Source: Alphaproteobacteria bacterium | GTDB taxonomy: Bacteria; Pseudomonadota; Alphaproteobacteria; Rhizobiales; Methyloligellaceae | Assembly: GCA_016869535.1 (NCBI GenBank) | Contig: VGDX01000002.1 | Location: forward strand, 208,595 to 272,594 | DNA: 64,000 nucleotides | Direction: 5' to 3' | Shown here: positions 33,562 through 42,404 of the stretch, piece after piece | Position numbering within the stretch: the stretch's first letter is position 1 | How the letters are laid out: each line of letters begins with the position of its first letter | Notes under the pieces: generated by a model | Seen by the model: only the letters and a program-made list of their open reading frames with translations | Databases searched by the model: none | Told to the model about the DNA's origin: nothing | Made by a program: the position numbers and the translations under genes

Positions 33562-34779
33562 ATGATCGACGCAGGCGACACCGCCTGGCTAATTACGGCC
33601 ACGGCGCTTGTTCTCTTCATGACCTTGCCGGGGCTCGCCCTGTTTTACGGTGGCCTAGTTCGATCCGAGAATCTGCTCTCGGTTCTGATGGCGTGCTATT
33701 CCATCGCCTGCCTCGTCTCTGTTCTCTGGCTTATTTGCGCCTATAGCCTCGCCTTCTCGGGTTCGGGAGAATGGATCGGAGATCTAGATAAAGCGCTCCT
33801 TTCGGGCGTTGGGCGCGATGCCGTGGCGGCGAATACCGCCATCCCCGAAACCGTATTTTTCGTCTTCCAGATGACCTTTGCCATCATTACCCCGGCTCTC
33901 ATGGTCGGGGCATTCGTCGAGCGCCTGCGTTTTGATGCGCTTCTTCTGTTCACGTTGCTCTGGGTCCTCCTCGTATATGTGCCCGTGGCGCACTGGATAT
34001 GGGGCGGCGGTTGGCTCGGCCAGATGGGCGTGCTCGACTTCGCCGGTGGCATCGTGGTGCATCTGATCGCAGGTGTCTCAGCTCTTGTCCTCGCCATCGT
34101 GCTTGGACCGCGTCTTGGTTTTCCCGATGATGTGCGTCCGCCGCATGCGCCGTGGATGTGCATGGTCGGAGCCTGCATGCTCTGGGTCGGCTGGTTCGGC
34201 TTCAATGCGGGCAGCGCTCTGAAAGCGAACGCGGATGCCGGCATGGCTATGACCGTGACGCAGATTTCGGCAGCCACGGCGACGCTCGTGTGGATCGTCA
34301 TCGAATGGACGAAATTCGGCAAGCCGAGCATGATCGGCGCCGCCACCGGCACGATCGCCGGACTTGCTACCATCACTCCCGCAGCGGGCTTTGTCGGACC
34401 CGGCGCCGCACTTGTCATCGGTATTCTTGGGGGCGCTGTGTGCTATTTCATGGTTGGCTTCATCAAGCGCAGACTGAAGATCGACGATGCCCTCGATGTC
34501 TTTGCCGTTCACGGCGTCGGCGGTGCTCTCGGCATCATGCTGACGTCGGTGTTCATTGACACGGCATTTGGCGGCATAGGGCTCGCCGAGGGTCGAAGCA
34601 TCGGAGATCAGGCCGGGATTCAGTTCACCGGGATTGTCGTTACTTTGTTATGGTCGGGAGCGGTCAGCTTCGTCATCATCAAAGTTGTGCAGATGATCGT
34701 TGGATTGCGCGTCAGCGCCGAGACCGAGGAGCAGGGCCTCGACCTTAGACTCCACGGCGAGCGCGGCTACAACATGTGA
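33562..34779 (+). CDS. amt: Ammonium transporter (Amt family)
   Basis: A 405-residue inner-membrane channel of eleven helices that takes up ammonium. Family blocks include the N-terminal LITATALVLFMTLPGLALFY, VFFVFQMTFAIITPALMVGA, AHWIWGGGWL, GWFGFNAGSA and DVFAVHGVGGALG; the pore histidines lie in this last block and in HWIWG. The ATG follows a good site (TTGGGGGGAAACC). Immediately downstream lies a P-II gene that should gate this transporter, in the order amt-glnK, the reverse of the common glnK-amtB. Confidence 0.96.
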   Translation: MIDAGDTAWLITATALVLFMTLPGLALFYGGLVRSENLLSVLMACYSIACLVSVLWLICAYSLAFSGSGEWIGDLDKALLSGVGRDAVAANTAIPETVFFVFQMTFAIITPALMVGAFVERLRFDALLLFTLLWVLLVYVPVAHWIWGGGWLGQMGVLDFAGGIVVHLIAGVSALVLAIVLGPRLGFPDDVRPPHAPWMCMVGACMLWVGWFGFNAGSALKANADAGMAMTVTQISAATATLVWIVIEWTKFGKPSMIGAATGTIAGLATITPAAGFVGPGAALVIGILGGAVCYFMVGFIKRRLKIDDALDVFAVHGVGGALGIMLTSVFIDTAFGGIGLAEGRSIGDQAGIQFTGIVVTLLWSGAVSFVIIKVVQMIVGLRVSAETEEQGLDLRLHGERGYNM

Positions 34780-34793
34780 GCGGGGACAGCGCC

Positions 34794-35132
34794 ATGAAAT
34801 ACATAATTGCAGTGATCCAGCCACATCGGCTCGATGCGGTGCGCGAAGCCCTGGGGGGACTTGGCGTGCAAGGCATGACCGTGAGCGAGGTGCGGGGCTT
34901 CGGCCGGCAGAAGGGCCAGACCGAGATTTATCGCGGCGCCGAATACACCATGCAATACGTGCCGAAAGTGAAAATCGAGATAGCGGTGCCTGCCTCCCTG
35001 GCGGAGTCCGCGGTCGAAGCGATCGGCGAAGCGGCGCGGACTGGGCGAATTGGCGACGGCAAGGTTTTTGTGTTGCCATTAGAAGGTGCGATGCGTGTAC
35101 GTACCGGCGAAATGGGCGCCGACGCCCTATAA
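34794..35132 (+). CDS. glnK: P-II family nitrogen regulator
   Basis: A 112-residue trimeric signalling protein that senses 2-oxoglutarate and ATP/ADP. The T-loop YRGAEY with Tyr51 (uridylylation site) is intact, as are the N-terminal YIIAVIQPHRLDAVREALG, GFGRQKGQTEIY, and the B-loop region TGRIGDGKVFVLPLE. Its position 14 bases downstream of amt makes a role as a channel-gating GlnK likely. Other P-II copies probably exist elsewhere in the genome, so GlnB versus GlnK cannot be separated from sequence alone; the symbol rests on the linkage. Confidence 0.94.
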   Translation: MKYIIAVIQPHRLDAVREALGGLGVQGMTVSEVRGFGRQKGQTEIYRGAEYTMQYVPKVKIEIAVPASLAESAVEAIGEAARTGRIGDGKVFVLPLEGAMRVRTGEMGADAL

Positions 35133-35286
35133 CGCAAAATAATGTCTAGCCCGCGAGAACATTAATTTCCGGCAACGCTTTTTGAGCCGAAAGCGCGGTC
35201 ATGACACTTACATGATGCGCCGATCGGTTCTATATAGGCCCGGGGGCGCTGGGAGCGGCGAAGAGCAAGCTCCGTAGGTGTCAACA

Positions 35287-36648
35287 ATGCTGGACAACAT
35301 GACCAAGCCCCCAAGCGACACTCTTGTCGCGCTTCCGGAAGATTCCATCGCGTTAATTACCCATCCGCCGGCCAAGCGTGCGGCAACCAAGCTTGGACGC
35401 CGGTCTCGTGCGCGTCGCGTCAAGATTGTCAAGCCGAGCGCACTCGGCATGTTGCTGAGGCCCATCGGCATCGCTGTTGCGCTTTTGCTTTCGGCCTATG
35501 CACTCGTTTCGCTCGGCACCACCTTCTATCGCAGCTATTACCGCCATCTCGACCATACCGCCGCCGTCCATCCCGACAAAAGCATGTTCGACATTTTCTT
35601 CGGAGACAGGAGCCTGCCGCCAGATGCGGTCGATCTCGTCATCAAGGATATCGACGGCAGCTTGCGCAAGGTCGTGGCGAGTCAGTCCGAGACTGACAAG
35701 TTCGTCAACGACACCATACTCATGCTCGACGAGGAGCGTGCGCGCATCAAGCATTCAGCACGTGACGATCTCGACCGGACCTTCGCGCTGGCTTTTCAGG
35801 ACCGCGAGCAGGCCATCGGCGCCTATGCCGATTGGTATTTCGCCTGGAAACGCTCCTACGTGGTGCTGAAGGAGACTATCGCTTCTGCCTTGGCCCGCTT
35901 CATCGAGACCGGCAAATACGAGACGGTCAACGAAGCTATTGAGGCTGACGTCAAGGAATACTTCTTGCGAAACTACAAGGAACAGGTGCTGAAGCCCGAG
36001 TTGCGTGACCAGGTAATCGCAGCGGGCGTTGAGCAGGCCGCACGCCATGCGCATGACAGTTATAGACGTGTGGTCGCCAATGGCGATATGTGGCTCCAGC
36101 TCTTTCTCGCCAAGCATACGAGCCATCTCGAGGACATTCCTGCCGCCACACCTGTAACTCAGGTGAAGCTCGACTGGGACGCACAGAAATGGAAAGCGCC
36201 GGTCTATCTCATGGAAGATCGCGCCTTCGACGGCATCGTTGGCATCGGTGCAGCAGCGGCTGGCGGCACAGTCGGTGCATTGGCTCTCGGGCCGGCCATC
36301 AACGCCGTGCTGGCACGCAGCTTCGGTCATCTCTCGAGCCGGGTCGCCGCTTCTCTCGGCACGCGCATCCTGCTCGCACAGCAAGGCGCGGTAGCCGGAA
36401 CCTTGGTGCAGCCGATGGGTGGCCAAGTGGTCGGCGCAGCTATCGGCGTGGCGCTCGGGGCCGGCGTCGATTACTTGGTCAACGAGACGAACGAAGCATT
36501 TAGTCGCGAGAGCTTTATCACCGCCAATGAAGCAGCGCTCGACGCTACGATCGCTACATGGAAGGCGGGGCTTAAGGACAATCTCGATATGGCCATCGAC
36601 AGATGGTTTGACGACGCTCGTGCCTCCATCGTGCTCTCTACGAAATAA
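35287..36648 (+). CDS. Uncharacterised membrane-associated protein, 453 residues
   Basis: No recognised domain. The N-terminus is basic (residues 30-50, KRAATKLGRRSRARRVKI), followed by one clear membrane helix (about residues 56-78, IGIAVALLLSAYALVSLG). A long charged helical region (about 90-300) comes next. Two Gly/Ala-rich hydrophobic stretches near residues 310-340 and 365-395 (AAAAGGTVGALALGP; VVGAAIGVALGAGVDYL) may insert in a membrane. It resembles a membrane-tethered scaffold. A GTG at 35278 is an alternative start. It is followed 121 bases later by another unknown membrane protein, suggesting functional linkage. Confidence 0.8.
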   Translation: MLDNMTKPPSDTLVALPEDSIALITHPPAKRAATKLGRRSRARRVKIVKPSALGMLLRPIGIAVALLLSAYALVSLGTTFYRSYYRHLDHTAAVHPDKSMFDIFFGDRSLPPDAVDLVIKDIDGSLRKVVASQSETDKFVNDTILMLDEERARIKHSARDDLDRTFALAFQDREQAIGAYADWYFAWKRSYVVLKETIASALARFIETGKYETVNEAIEADVKEYFLRNYKEQVLKPELRDQVIAAGVEQAARHAHDSYRRVVANGDMWLQLFLAKHTSHLEDIPAATPVTQVKLDWDAQKWKAPVYLMEDRAFDGIVGIGAAAAGGTVGALALGPAINAVLARSFGHLSSRVAASLGTRILLAQQGAVAGTLVQPMGGQVVGAAIGVALGAGVDYLVNETNEAFSRESFITANEAALDATIATWKAGLKDNLDMAIDRWFDDARASIVLSTK

Positions 36649-36769
36649 CGTTTTGCTCTTAACGTTACCGGGCGAAGGTGCCCTGGTAGACATTGCGGAC
36701 AGCCGATTTCGGTCGCCTTTTCTTCATTCCCGGCGATATGCTCTACGCGGTAATTAAGAGGTCATAGGA

Positions 36770-37333
36770 ATGGAGGAAAAGGGAAAAATCCTGCCACGTC
36801 CTGCCGCTTCGCGCTCGTTACGCGAGGCGATCCTTAAGGCGCGCATCGAAGAGGCCGAGCAGCTCGATGCCGCCGCCGATCGCCGCGACGGAGAGATTGC
36901 GCGCCTCGAATTGTTAAAGGCCGAGCTTGAGGCCGTATTCGCCGAGATTCCATCCCATGACGATCGCTTTAATCTTGTGCTCGTGCCGAGCCGCCCCGCG
37001 CGGCTGTGGATCGACCTCTTTACCTATGCCGCCGTAGACGAGGGATCGAGTGCGTATCTCTTCGTTCGCAATAGCGAGAATGGCCGCCGCACCTTGTTCA
37101 GTTCGAGCAATGTCGCCGATATGGCCGATCGTATTACGAGATATATGGCGCGCGAGATCGTGCGCCGGGAGCGGATCGATGCGGCGCTAAGCGGGCCGGA
37201 TCCGTCAGATAAGGTCGCCAACGAGACACGGCATTTGGGACTGGGTATGGGCGTCGTGGTCTGGGCTTTCCTGATCGGGATTCTATCCGGCGCTGTGGGT
37301 TTGTTCGCCGCAGTGTGGCTCAGCGCGCCCTAA
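36770..37333 (+). CDS. Uncharacterised protein with C-terminal membrane helix, 187 residues
   Basis: The N-terminal half is charged and predicted to be coiled coil (residues 15-60, LREAILKARIEEAEQLDAAA), the middle folded (FNLVLVPSRPARLWIDLFTY), and the C-terminus a single strong membrane helix (residues 158-184, GVVVWAFLIGILSGAVGLFA). This tail-anchored layout resembles a membrane-attached adaptor; no known domain is recognised. An AGGAATGG site overlaps the ATG. It follows the 453-residue unknown protein and is convergent with a metallophosphoesterase, overlapping by 14 bases. Confidence 0.78.
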   Translation: MEEKGKILPRPAASRSLREAILKARIEEAEQLDAAADRRDGEIARLELLKAELEAVFAEIPSHDDRFNLVLVPSRPARLWIDLFTYAAVDEGSSAYLFVRNSENGRRTLFSSSNVADMADRITRYMAREIVRRERIDAALSGPDPSDKVANETRHLGLGMGVVVWAFLIGILSGAVGLFAAVWLSAP

Positions 37334-38240
37334 GCACCCGCCTCTCGCATTCCCATACATGTTCGGGACTGGCCGCCACCGAGCGGCCCACCATCTCGAC
37401 GCGCCATCCTCCATCCGTGCGCTCGATGCCATATTCGTTGTAACGCGCTGATGGAACACGGCCGTCCACTGCCTCCGACGCCGATGGGACACCGACGACA
37501 ACTGCCGTCCCTGTCGCGGTGTCGAGTTCATATACGGTTTGGGCATGATTGTGCCCATGCAGGATCAACTCGGCGCCGAATTTTTTCAGGACTTGGGTAA
37601 ATTTGCCTGCATCGCGCAAGCCCCGGTGCCACCCAGCCTGATCGCGCAAAGGCGGGTGGTGGATCAGCAAGACGCGAAAGAGGCCTTGATTGCCGAAATC
37701 CTCCAGAGCCTTCGCCACATGAATGCGTTGTGCCTCGCCGACCTTGCCTGCGGCGATGAAAGGCATGGTGGGAATGGCTGAAGATAGTGCGACGATCACC
37801 ACGTCGCCAAAACGGCGGACGAAAGGGAACCGGGTTTCCGGCGTCGGCATCAGCGCTTCCCCATCCGGGTTGGCTTCCATGAAGGGTTGCCAATGGAGGG
37901 TGCCTGCCTCGGGATGGAGACGCACATAGGCGTCGTGATTCCCGGGGATTGCTGTAACCTGGCTCGGTGGTCCGAGATGATGGAGCCACTCGGCAGCACG
38001 CAAAAATTCCTCGGGTAGCCCAAGATTGACGAGATCGCCGGTCACGGCGATGTGGTCGGGGTTCCGATCGATCATATCGCGCGTGAGCAGATCGAGAATC
38101 TCGCGCCGGTGCACGTATTTTCGCCCGCGATGCCAATTGACGTAGCCGATCGCGCGCTTGCTGAGCAGATCGCGCCGCTTGGCGCGCGGCATCGGGCTCA
38201 AATGGATGTCTGAGAGATGGGCGAGGGTAAACACGGGCAT
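37320..38240 (-). CDS. Metallophosphoesterase
   Basis: A 306-residue cytoplasmic calcineurin-like phosphoesterase. The di-metal ligand motifs are all visible in order: HLSDIHLSPM (residues 7-16), TGDLVNLG, IPGNHDAY, LIHHPPLRD and HGHNHAQT. The fold resembles cyclic-nucleotide or lipid-head-group phosphodiesterases, but the substrate is not determinable from sequence. The 37-kDa size and absence of membrane segments distinguish it from the membrane-anchored paralogue at 3178-4974. It is convergent with the previous gene and divergent from the NUDIX gene. Confidence 0.9.
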   Translation of the reverse strand: MPVFTLAHLSDIHLSPMPRAKRRDLLSKRAIGYVNWHRGRKYVHRREILDLLTRDMIDRNPDHIAVTGDLVNLGLPEEFLRAAEWLHHLGPPSQVTAIPGNHDAYVRLHPEAGTLHWQPFMEANPDGEALMPTPETRFPFVRRFGDVVIVALSSAIPTMPFIAAGKVGEAQRIHVAKALEDFGNQGLFRVLLIHHPPLRDQAGWHRGLRDAGKFTQVLKKFGAELILHGHNHAQTVYELDTATGTAVVVGVPSASEAVDGRVPSARYNEYGIERTDGGWRVEMVGRSVAASPEHVWECERRVLRAR

Positions 38241-38357
38241 GAATAGCTTGTATCGGTGGGAGCGCCTTCTTTCTATGGTGATTTCTTGGAGAATGTGCGG
38301 TTAAGACAGCCCCTTGAACCGCTGACCGTTAGTCTTCAGGAGGAATCCCTGGGTCTC

Positions 38358-38828
38358 ATGCCTCAAGGCAACAGATACCGTGGACTATATAAGGTGTTAC
38401 GGCCTATCTGGCGCCTGCGCCGGGGACTGACGCTTGGCGCACAAGGCGTGGTGATTGACGCCGAGCAGCGCGTCCTGCTCGTGCGTCACAGCTATCGGCC
38501 AGGCTGGTGGTTCCCAGGTGGTGGCGTCGAATGGGGCGAGACAATCGAAAAAGCTCTCGCTCGGGAGCTCGAAGAGGAAGCTGGCGTAACGTTGACTGGC
38601 GCTCCCGAGTTGCACGGCGTCTTCGCCAATTTTACCAACTTTCCCGGTGACCACATCGCCGTGTTCATCGTACGCCACTGGCAGCGGAAAGAGAATTTTC
38701 ACGCCCCGCGCGAGATCGCCGAGACCGCGATGTTTGCGGTGAACACGCCTCCAGCCCTGACCGATCCCGGTACACAGAGGCGGCTTGCCGAGATCTTCGA
38801 CCGCGTGCCACTCAGTCCTCAGTGGTAA
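38358..38828 (+). CDS. NUDIX hydrolase
   Basis: A protein of about 156 residues with a complete NUDIX box: GGVEWGETIEKALARELEEE followed by AGV, the metal-binding GX5EX7REUXEEXGU pattern. It hydrolyses a nucleoside diphosphate linked to another group; the substrate is not specified. The preceding RHSYRPGWWFPGGG is typical. The ATG at 38358 (MPQGNRYRG) is used; an AGGAGG lies 14 bases upstream, further than ideal, so a different start is possible, including a frame continuing back to 38256. It is convergent with wrbA. Confidence 0.88.
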   Translation: MPQGNRYRGLYKVLRPIWRLRRGLTLGAQGVVIDAEQRVLLVRHSYRPGWWFPGGGVEWGETIEKALARELEEEAGVTLTGAPELHGVFANFTNFPGDHIAVFIVRHWQRKENFHAPREIAETAMFAVNTPPALTDPGTQRRLAEIFDRVPLSPQW

Positions 38829-38847
38829 CTATGCGCCGCTGTTGCGG

Positions 38848-39462
38848 TTACGTCGTGGTGGCGAGCCGCTTGGTGACCTTAGCGACGTGGTGGCCCTGGA
38901 AGCTCGCGAGGTTGAGCTCCTTTTGAGAGGGCTGACGTGAGCCGTCCGGGGAGGAGATGGTACCGGCACCGTAAGGCGAACCGCCTTTGAGCTCGCTAAT
39001 ATCGGCCAGATCAGGTGCTGAGTAGGGCAGCCCCACGACGATCATGCCGTGATGCAACAGGGTCCAATGGAAGGAGACGATTGTCGTCTCGTTGCCGCCG
39101 CCGGTAGAGGTCGAAGTGAAGACGCTCCCTACCTTGCCGATGAGTGCGCCGCCGACCCAGAGCGGTCCGGTTTGATCGAGAAAATTGCGCATCTGCGAAC
39201 TCATGTTGCCGAAGCGTGTCGGTGTGCCGAAGATGATGCCGTCGTAATTGGCAAGCTCTTGAGGATCTGCGACCGGGGCTGGCTGATCGACCTTCATCCC
39301 GGCGGCGCGCATCACATCCTCGGGGACAAGCTCGGGTACTCGCTTGACGCTGACATGCACATCTTCAACCGCCCGCACGCCATGAGCCACGGCATAGGCC
39401 AAGGTCTCGGTATGCCCGTAGGATGAATGGTAGAGAACGAGCAGTCGCGTCGTATCAGCCAT
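38848..39462 (-). CDS. wrbA: NAD(P)H:quinone oxidoreductase WrbA
   Basis: A 204-residue flavodoxin-like protein that reduces quinones by two electrons with NAD(P)H, protecting against redox cycling. The FMN-binding start [20 protein letters not shown], the [20 protein letters not shown] segment and the [13 protein letters not shown] loop are diagnostic, with the C-terminal [11 protein letters not shown]. The ATG begins [13 protein letters not shown]. It is convergent with the NUDIX gene and faces a gene-poor interval of about 360 bases on its promoter side. Confidence 0.95.
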   Translation of the reverse strand: MADTTRLLVLYHSSYGHTETLAYAVAHGVRAVEDVHVSVKRVPELVPEDVMRAAGMKVDQPAPVADPQELANYDGIIFGTPTRFGNMSSQMRNFLDQTGPLWVGGALIGKVGSVFTSTSTGGGNETTIVSFHWTLLHHGMIVVGLPYSAPDLADISELKGGSPYGAGTISSPDGSRQPSQKELNLASFQGHHVAKVTKRLATTT

Positions 39463-39824
39463 TGAAAAGAGCCCCCGCTTACCTCAACCAGGGGAGCGAT
39501 CCGACTGCCGCTCCTCGCCACGTCATAAGATCAGCAGAATAAAGATTGAGTCCAGAGGCGATAAGATAGGGAAGTTGGGCGATTTCGTGAACTATGACCG
39601 TTCGCTGGCCAAATTGTCACGCTGGACCGGTATTCTTGCCCATGTTATGGCAGCGCCGCTATGTGGATGAAAAACGAACTGCTGACCCTTCCCCGACGAC
39701 GAGGCTGCGCTTGCGCCTATGCGCCAGCCGCTTAAGCTCCCTCGCCGACGCCACACCTTTCTCCAAATTCACGTTTTGGCACCCCGGCTGAGGGCCTCTC
39801 GCTCAACCGTTCGGGATTCCCGCC
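39463..39824. other. Intergenic region without a supported gene
   Basis: About 360 bases between the wrbA start and the acetyltransferase start. It must hold the wrbA promoter and that of the acetyltransferase. A 65-codon frame at 39594-39791 has no ribosome binding site and an Arg/Ser/Leu-rich shadow composition; no repeat or RNA structure stands out. Confidence 0.6.
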
Positions 39825-40325
39825 ATGCCAAATTTGAAAATTCGCCTCGAAACCGAAGCTGATACCCCAATCCTCTCGCAGCTCGCTGCCGAAGCCTTCG
39901 GCCCCGGACGCTTTACCCGTAGCGCTTACCGAGTACGCGAAGGTGTAGCTCCGGTAGCCTCATTGTGCCTGACCGGATGGCTCGATCATGTCCTGATCGG
40001 CGGTATCCGCTTTACCGCCATCAGAATCGGCAACGCAGCAAATGCATGTTTACTCGGGCCGGTCGTAGTCGCCCCGGCGGTAAAGGGTAATGGATATGGC
40101 AAGACACTGGTAGAGGAAGGGGTGGCGCGGGCGAAGGCGGAGGGCTTCGGACTCGTCCTGCTCGTCGGTGACATGCCCTATTACGGCCGCTTCGGCTTCC
40201 AGCCTGTTCCGCTTGGACAGATCACTTTGCCGGGCCCGGTCGATCCGGCTCGCCTGCTCGCGCTCGAACTCATTCCCGGCACACTCAAAGAGGCATGTGG
40301 AAAGGTCGAGGGCTATGCCAGCTAA
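39825..40325 (+). CDS. GNAT family N-acetyltransferase
   Basis: A 166-residue acetyltransferase of the YhbS-like GNAT branch. The acetyl-CoA-binding motif A is visible as GPVVVAPAVKGNGYGKTLVE, and the C-terminal VGDMPYYGRFGFQPV is characteristic of this subgroup. Substrate unknown. It overlaps the convergent 693-residue membrane protein by four bases (shared CTAA). No signal peptide is present. Confidence 0.9.
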   Translation: MPNLKIRLETEADTPILSQLAAEAFGPGRFTRSAYRVREGVAPVASLCLTGWLDHVLIGGIRFTAIRIGNAANACLLGPVVVAPAVKGNGYGKTLVEEGVARAKAEGFGLVLLVGDMPYYGRFGFQPVPLGQITLPGPVDPARLLALELIPGTLKEACGKVEGYAS

Positions 40326-42403
40326 TGGCCCTCGCGAAACCAGGTAGCAGCGAGGGCTCCTAGCAGAAGACCGAGTGCGAGGAAGCCGGTAAAGAGCGGG
40401 AAGAGTCGCACACCCTTGATGTGGTAGGCTTCGCGCTTATGCAGTCCAAGCCAGTCGCCGCCATGCATGACATGACCGCTGCGCATCATGACCAGACGAG
40501 GTAGGTCTGTTGCTTCCGACGCTTCGCGTCCGAGCCAGAAGGCGCCGCCGCCGGTCTCTTCGAGAATCGGTGCGAGTGGCTCCTCGGTTGCCGTGACGGC
40601 CGCCAGTTCGCGGGCGTTGGCCTTGCCAACGGTCACGACGCTGGCGAGAGAGCCAGATGTGATGCGATAGACACCCTGCTCATCGACGGTCATGGTCTTC
40701 TTCCATGAACCGCGTTCGCCTTTGTCTAGCGTGACAGTCTCTTCCGGACCTGAGGGGGTGACTATGGTGACGGGCTCTATTTCGTCCTTGACCGAACGCC
40801 GCTCGATGGTGAGAGTCTGCCCCCGGCTCGTCGCTTTCAGCGTTTCTTCTTCGAGCTCGGGTTCTTTCATCAGCCAATGGGCCAACCGGCGAAGCAGGTC
40901 GGTATATGGACCTCCACCTTCAAAGCCGCGCGCCCAGAGCCAGGTGTGGTCCGATAACAGCAACGCCACCCGGCCCTGGCCCCGTTCGCCGATCACCAAA
41001 AGTGGTTTATCGCCGGCGCCTGTCATGAGCACTTCGGCCTCGCGTGGCGAGGCATCTACCAAGCGGAACCAGCGGCCCCAGGTCGGTTCATCGCCTGATG
41101 CTCCCGGCAGATCGTTGGTGACCGGATGTTTGACGCCTAGCTCGCTGAGCTTCGGCTTGAAGGGTACCTCGGTCACTCCACCCTTCGGCACGGCAGGAAG
41201 GATCTGGCCAAGCGGCGTACGGTACAGGCTAAGTGGCGAGGCATAATCGTCGCCGGCTGAGACCAGCACTGCGCCGCCCCGCTCTACGTAACGAGCAACG
41301 TTCTCGAGATAGAGCAGGGGCAGCACGCCGCGGCGCTGATAGCGGTCGAAAATGATCAGGTCGAATTGCTCAAGCTTCTCCTGGAACAACTCGCGCGTGG
41401 GGAAAGCGATCAGCGACAACTGATTGATAGGAGTGCCATCCTGCTTCTCGGGGGGGCGAAGGATGGTGAAATGCACGAGATCGACAGACGCATCCGATTT
41501 CAGAAGATTTCGCCAAGTGCGCTCGCCGGCATGCGGCTCGCCGGAGACAAGCAGCACGCGAAGATTTTCACGCACACCTTCAACCGTGAGTACGGCGCGA
41601 TTGTTGATCGTGGTGAGTTCGCCCGGCGCGGTTTCGGCCTCTATCTCCACGATGTTAGGGCCCGCATGTTCGATATCCACCAGCACCTCGATCTTCTCAT
41701 TGAGACGAACGGTACTGGTCACGGGCGGCTGTCCCTGATGAGTGATGGTCAACTTAACCATCTTGTCCGCGTCCGTTGTCGACTCGGTGACCTTGATCTC
41801 GACCGGCTGTGTGCTGCCGACAATACCAAAGCGGGGCGCGCTCAAGACTTGGAGCCTGCGGTCGAACTCGCCTTTATTACCGGTAATCAGTGCATGCACC
41901 GGCGCATCGAAACCAAGTGCCGCGGCGGAGCCCGGTACGTCATGCACCTCACCTTCGGTGATCATGATCACACCGGCCAGCCGGTCTGGTGGGACATCGG
42001 CCAATGCTTGGCCGAGATCAGTGAACAGCATGGTTCCGTCACGCTCCCCATCAGCAGACGTCGAGGCTGAGCGAATAAAACGGAGATCGAGATTGGGGAA
42101 GGTCTTGAGCTTCTCCTCCAGATCCTTACGCACCGTCTCGGTACGATCGGTCCGTCCGGCGATTGCTTGGCTCTGGCTTTCATCGACCATCACGGCAACC
42201 ACGTCGTTCAGCGGCTCGCGGTCCTCTTGCTTCAGATGTGGATTAGCGAGCGCAAGCAACAGCAGAATGAAGGCAATTAGGCGCAACACCGCGCCCCTGC
42301 GCGCCCGCCAAAACAGCGCGGCGAGAAGCATTGCGCCGATGGCAGCAATGCCCCACAGCATCGGCCAGGGTACGAAAGGAATGAATTCGACCGACCAACT
42401 CAT
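40322..42403 (-). CDS. Large membrane protein with VWA-like and amidotransferase-like domains
   Basis: A 693-residue protein with N-terminal membrane hairpins (about residues 13-30 and 38-54) and a C-terminal helix (LFPLFTGFLALGLLLGALAA). The first soluble region carries an intact VWA metal site DESQS (Asp74, Ser76, Ser78). The central region (about residues 320-450) includes an amidotransferase-like fold (LIIFDRYQRRGVLPLLYLEN, YVERGGAVLVSAGDD) without a convincing catalytic Cys. Similar proteins accompany MoxR-DUF58-DUF4159 genes in alphaproteobacteria. It is the last gene of this operon, one base after the DUF4159 gene. Confidence 0.8.
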   Translation of the reverse strand: MSWSVEFIPFVPWPMLWGIAAIGAMLLAALFWRARRGAVLRLIAFILLLLALANPHLKQEDREPLNDVVAVMVDESQSQAIAGRTDRTETVRKDLEEKLKTFPNLDLRFIRSASTSADGERDGTMLFTDLGQALADVPPDRLAGVIMITEGEVHDVPGSAAALGFDAPVHALITGNKGEFDRRLQVLSAPRFGIVGSTQPVEIKVTESTTDADKMVKLTITHQGQPPVTSTVRLNEKIEVLVDIEHAGPNIVEIEAETAPGELTTINNRAVLTVEGVRENLRVLLVSGEPHAGERTWRNLLKSDASVDLVHFTILRPPEKQDGTPINQLSLIAFPTRELFQEKLEQFDLIIFDRYQRRGVLPLLYLENVARYVERGGAVLVSAGDDYASPLSLYRTPLGQILPAVPKGGVTEVPFKPKLSELGVKHPVTNDLPGASGDEPTWGRWFRLVDASPREAEVLMTGAGDKPLLVIGERGQGRVALLLSDHTWLWARGFEGGGPYTDLLRRLAHWLMKEPELEEETLKATSRGQTLTIERRSVKDEIEPVTIVTPSGPEETVTLDKGERGSWKKTMTVDEQGVYRITSGSLASVVTVGKANARELAAVTATEEPLAPILEETGGGAFWLGREASEATDLPRLVMMRSGHVMHGGDWLGLHKREAYHIKGVRLFPLFTGFLALGLLLGALAATWFREGH

Positions 42404-42404
42404 C

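Noticed and set aside
39594..39791. 65-codon frame in the wrbA-GNAT gap
   Set aside because: No ribosome binding site and an Arg/Ser/Leu-rich translation; no homology recognised.
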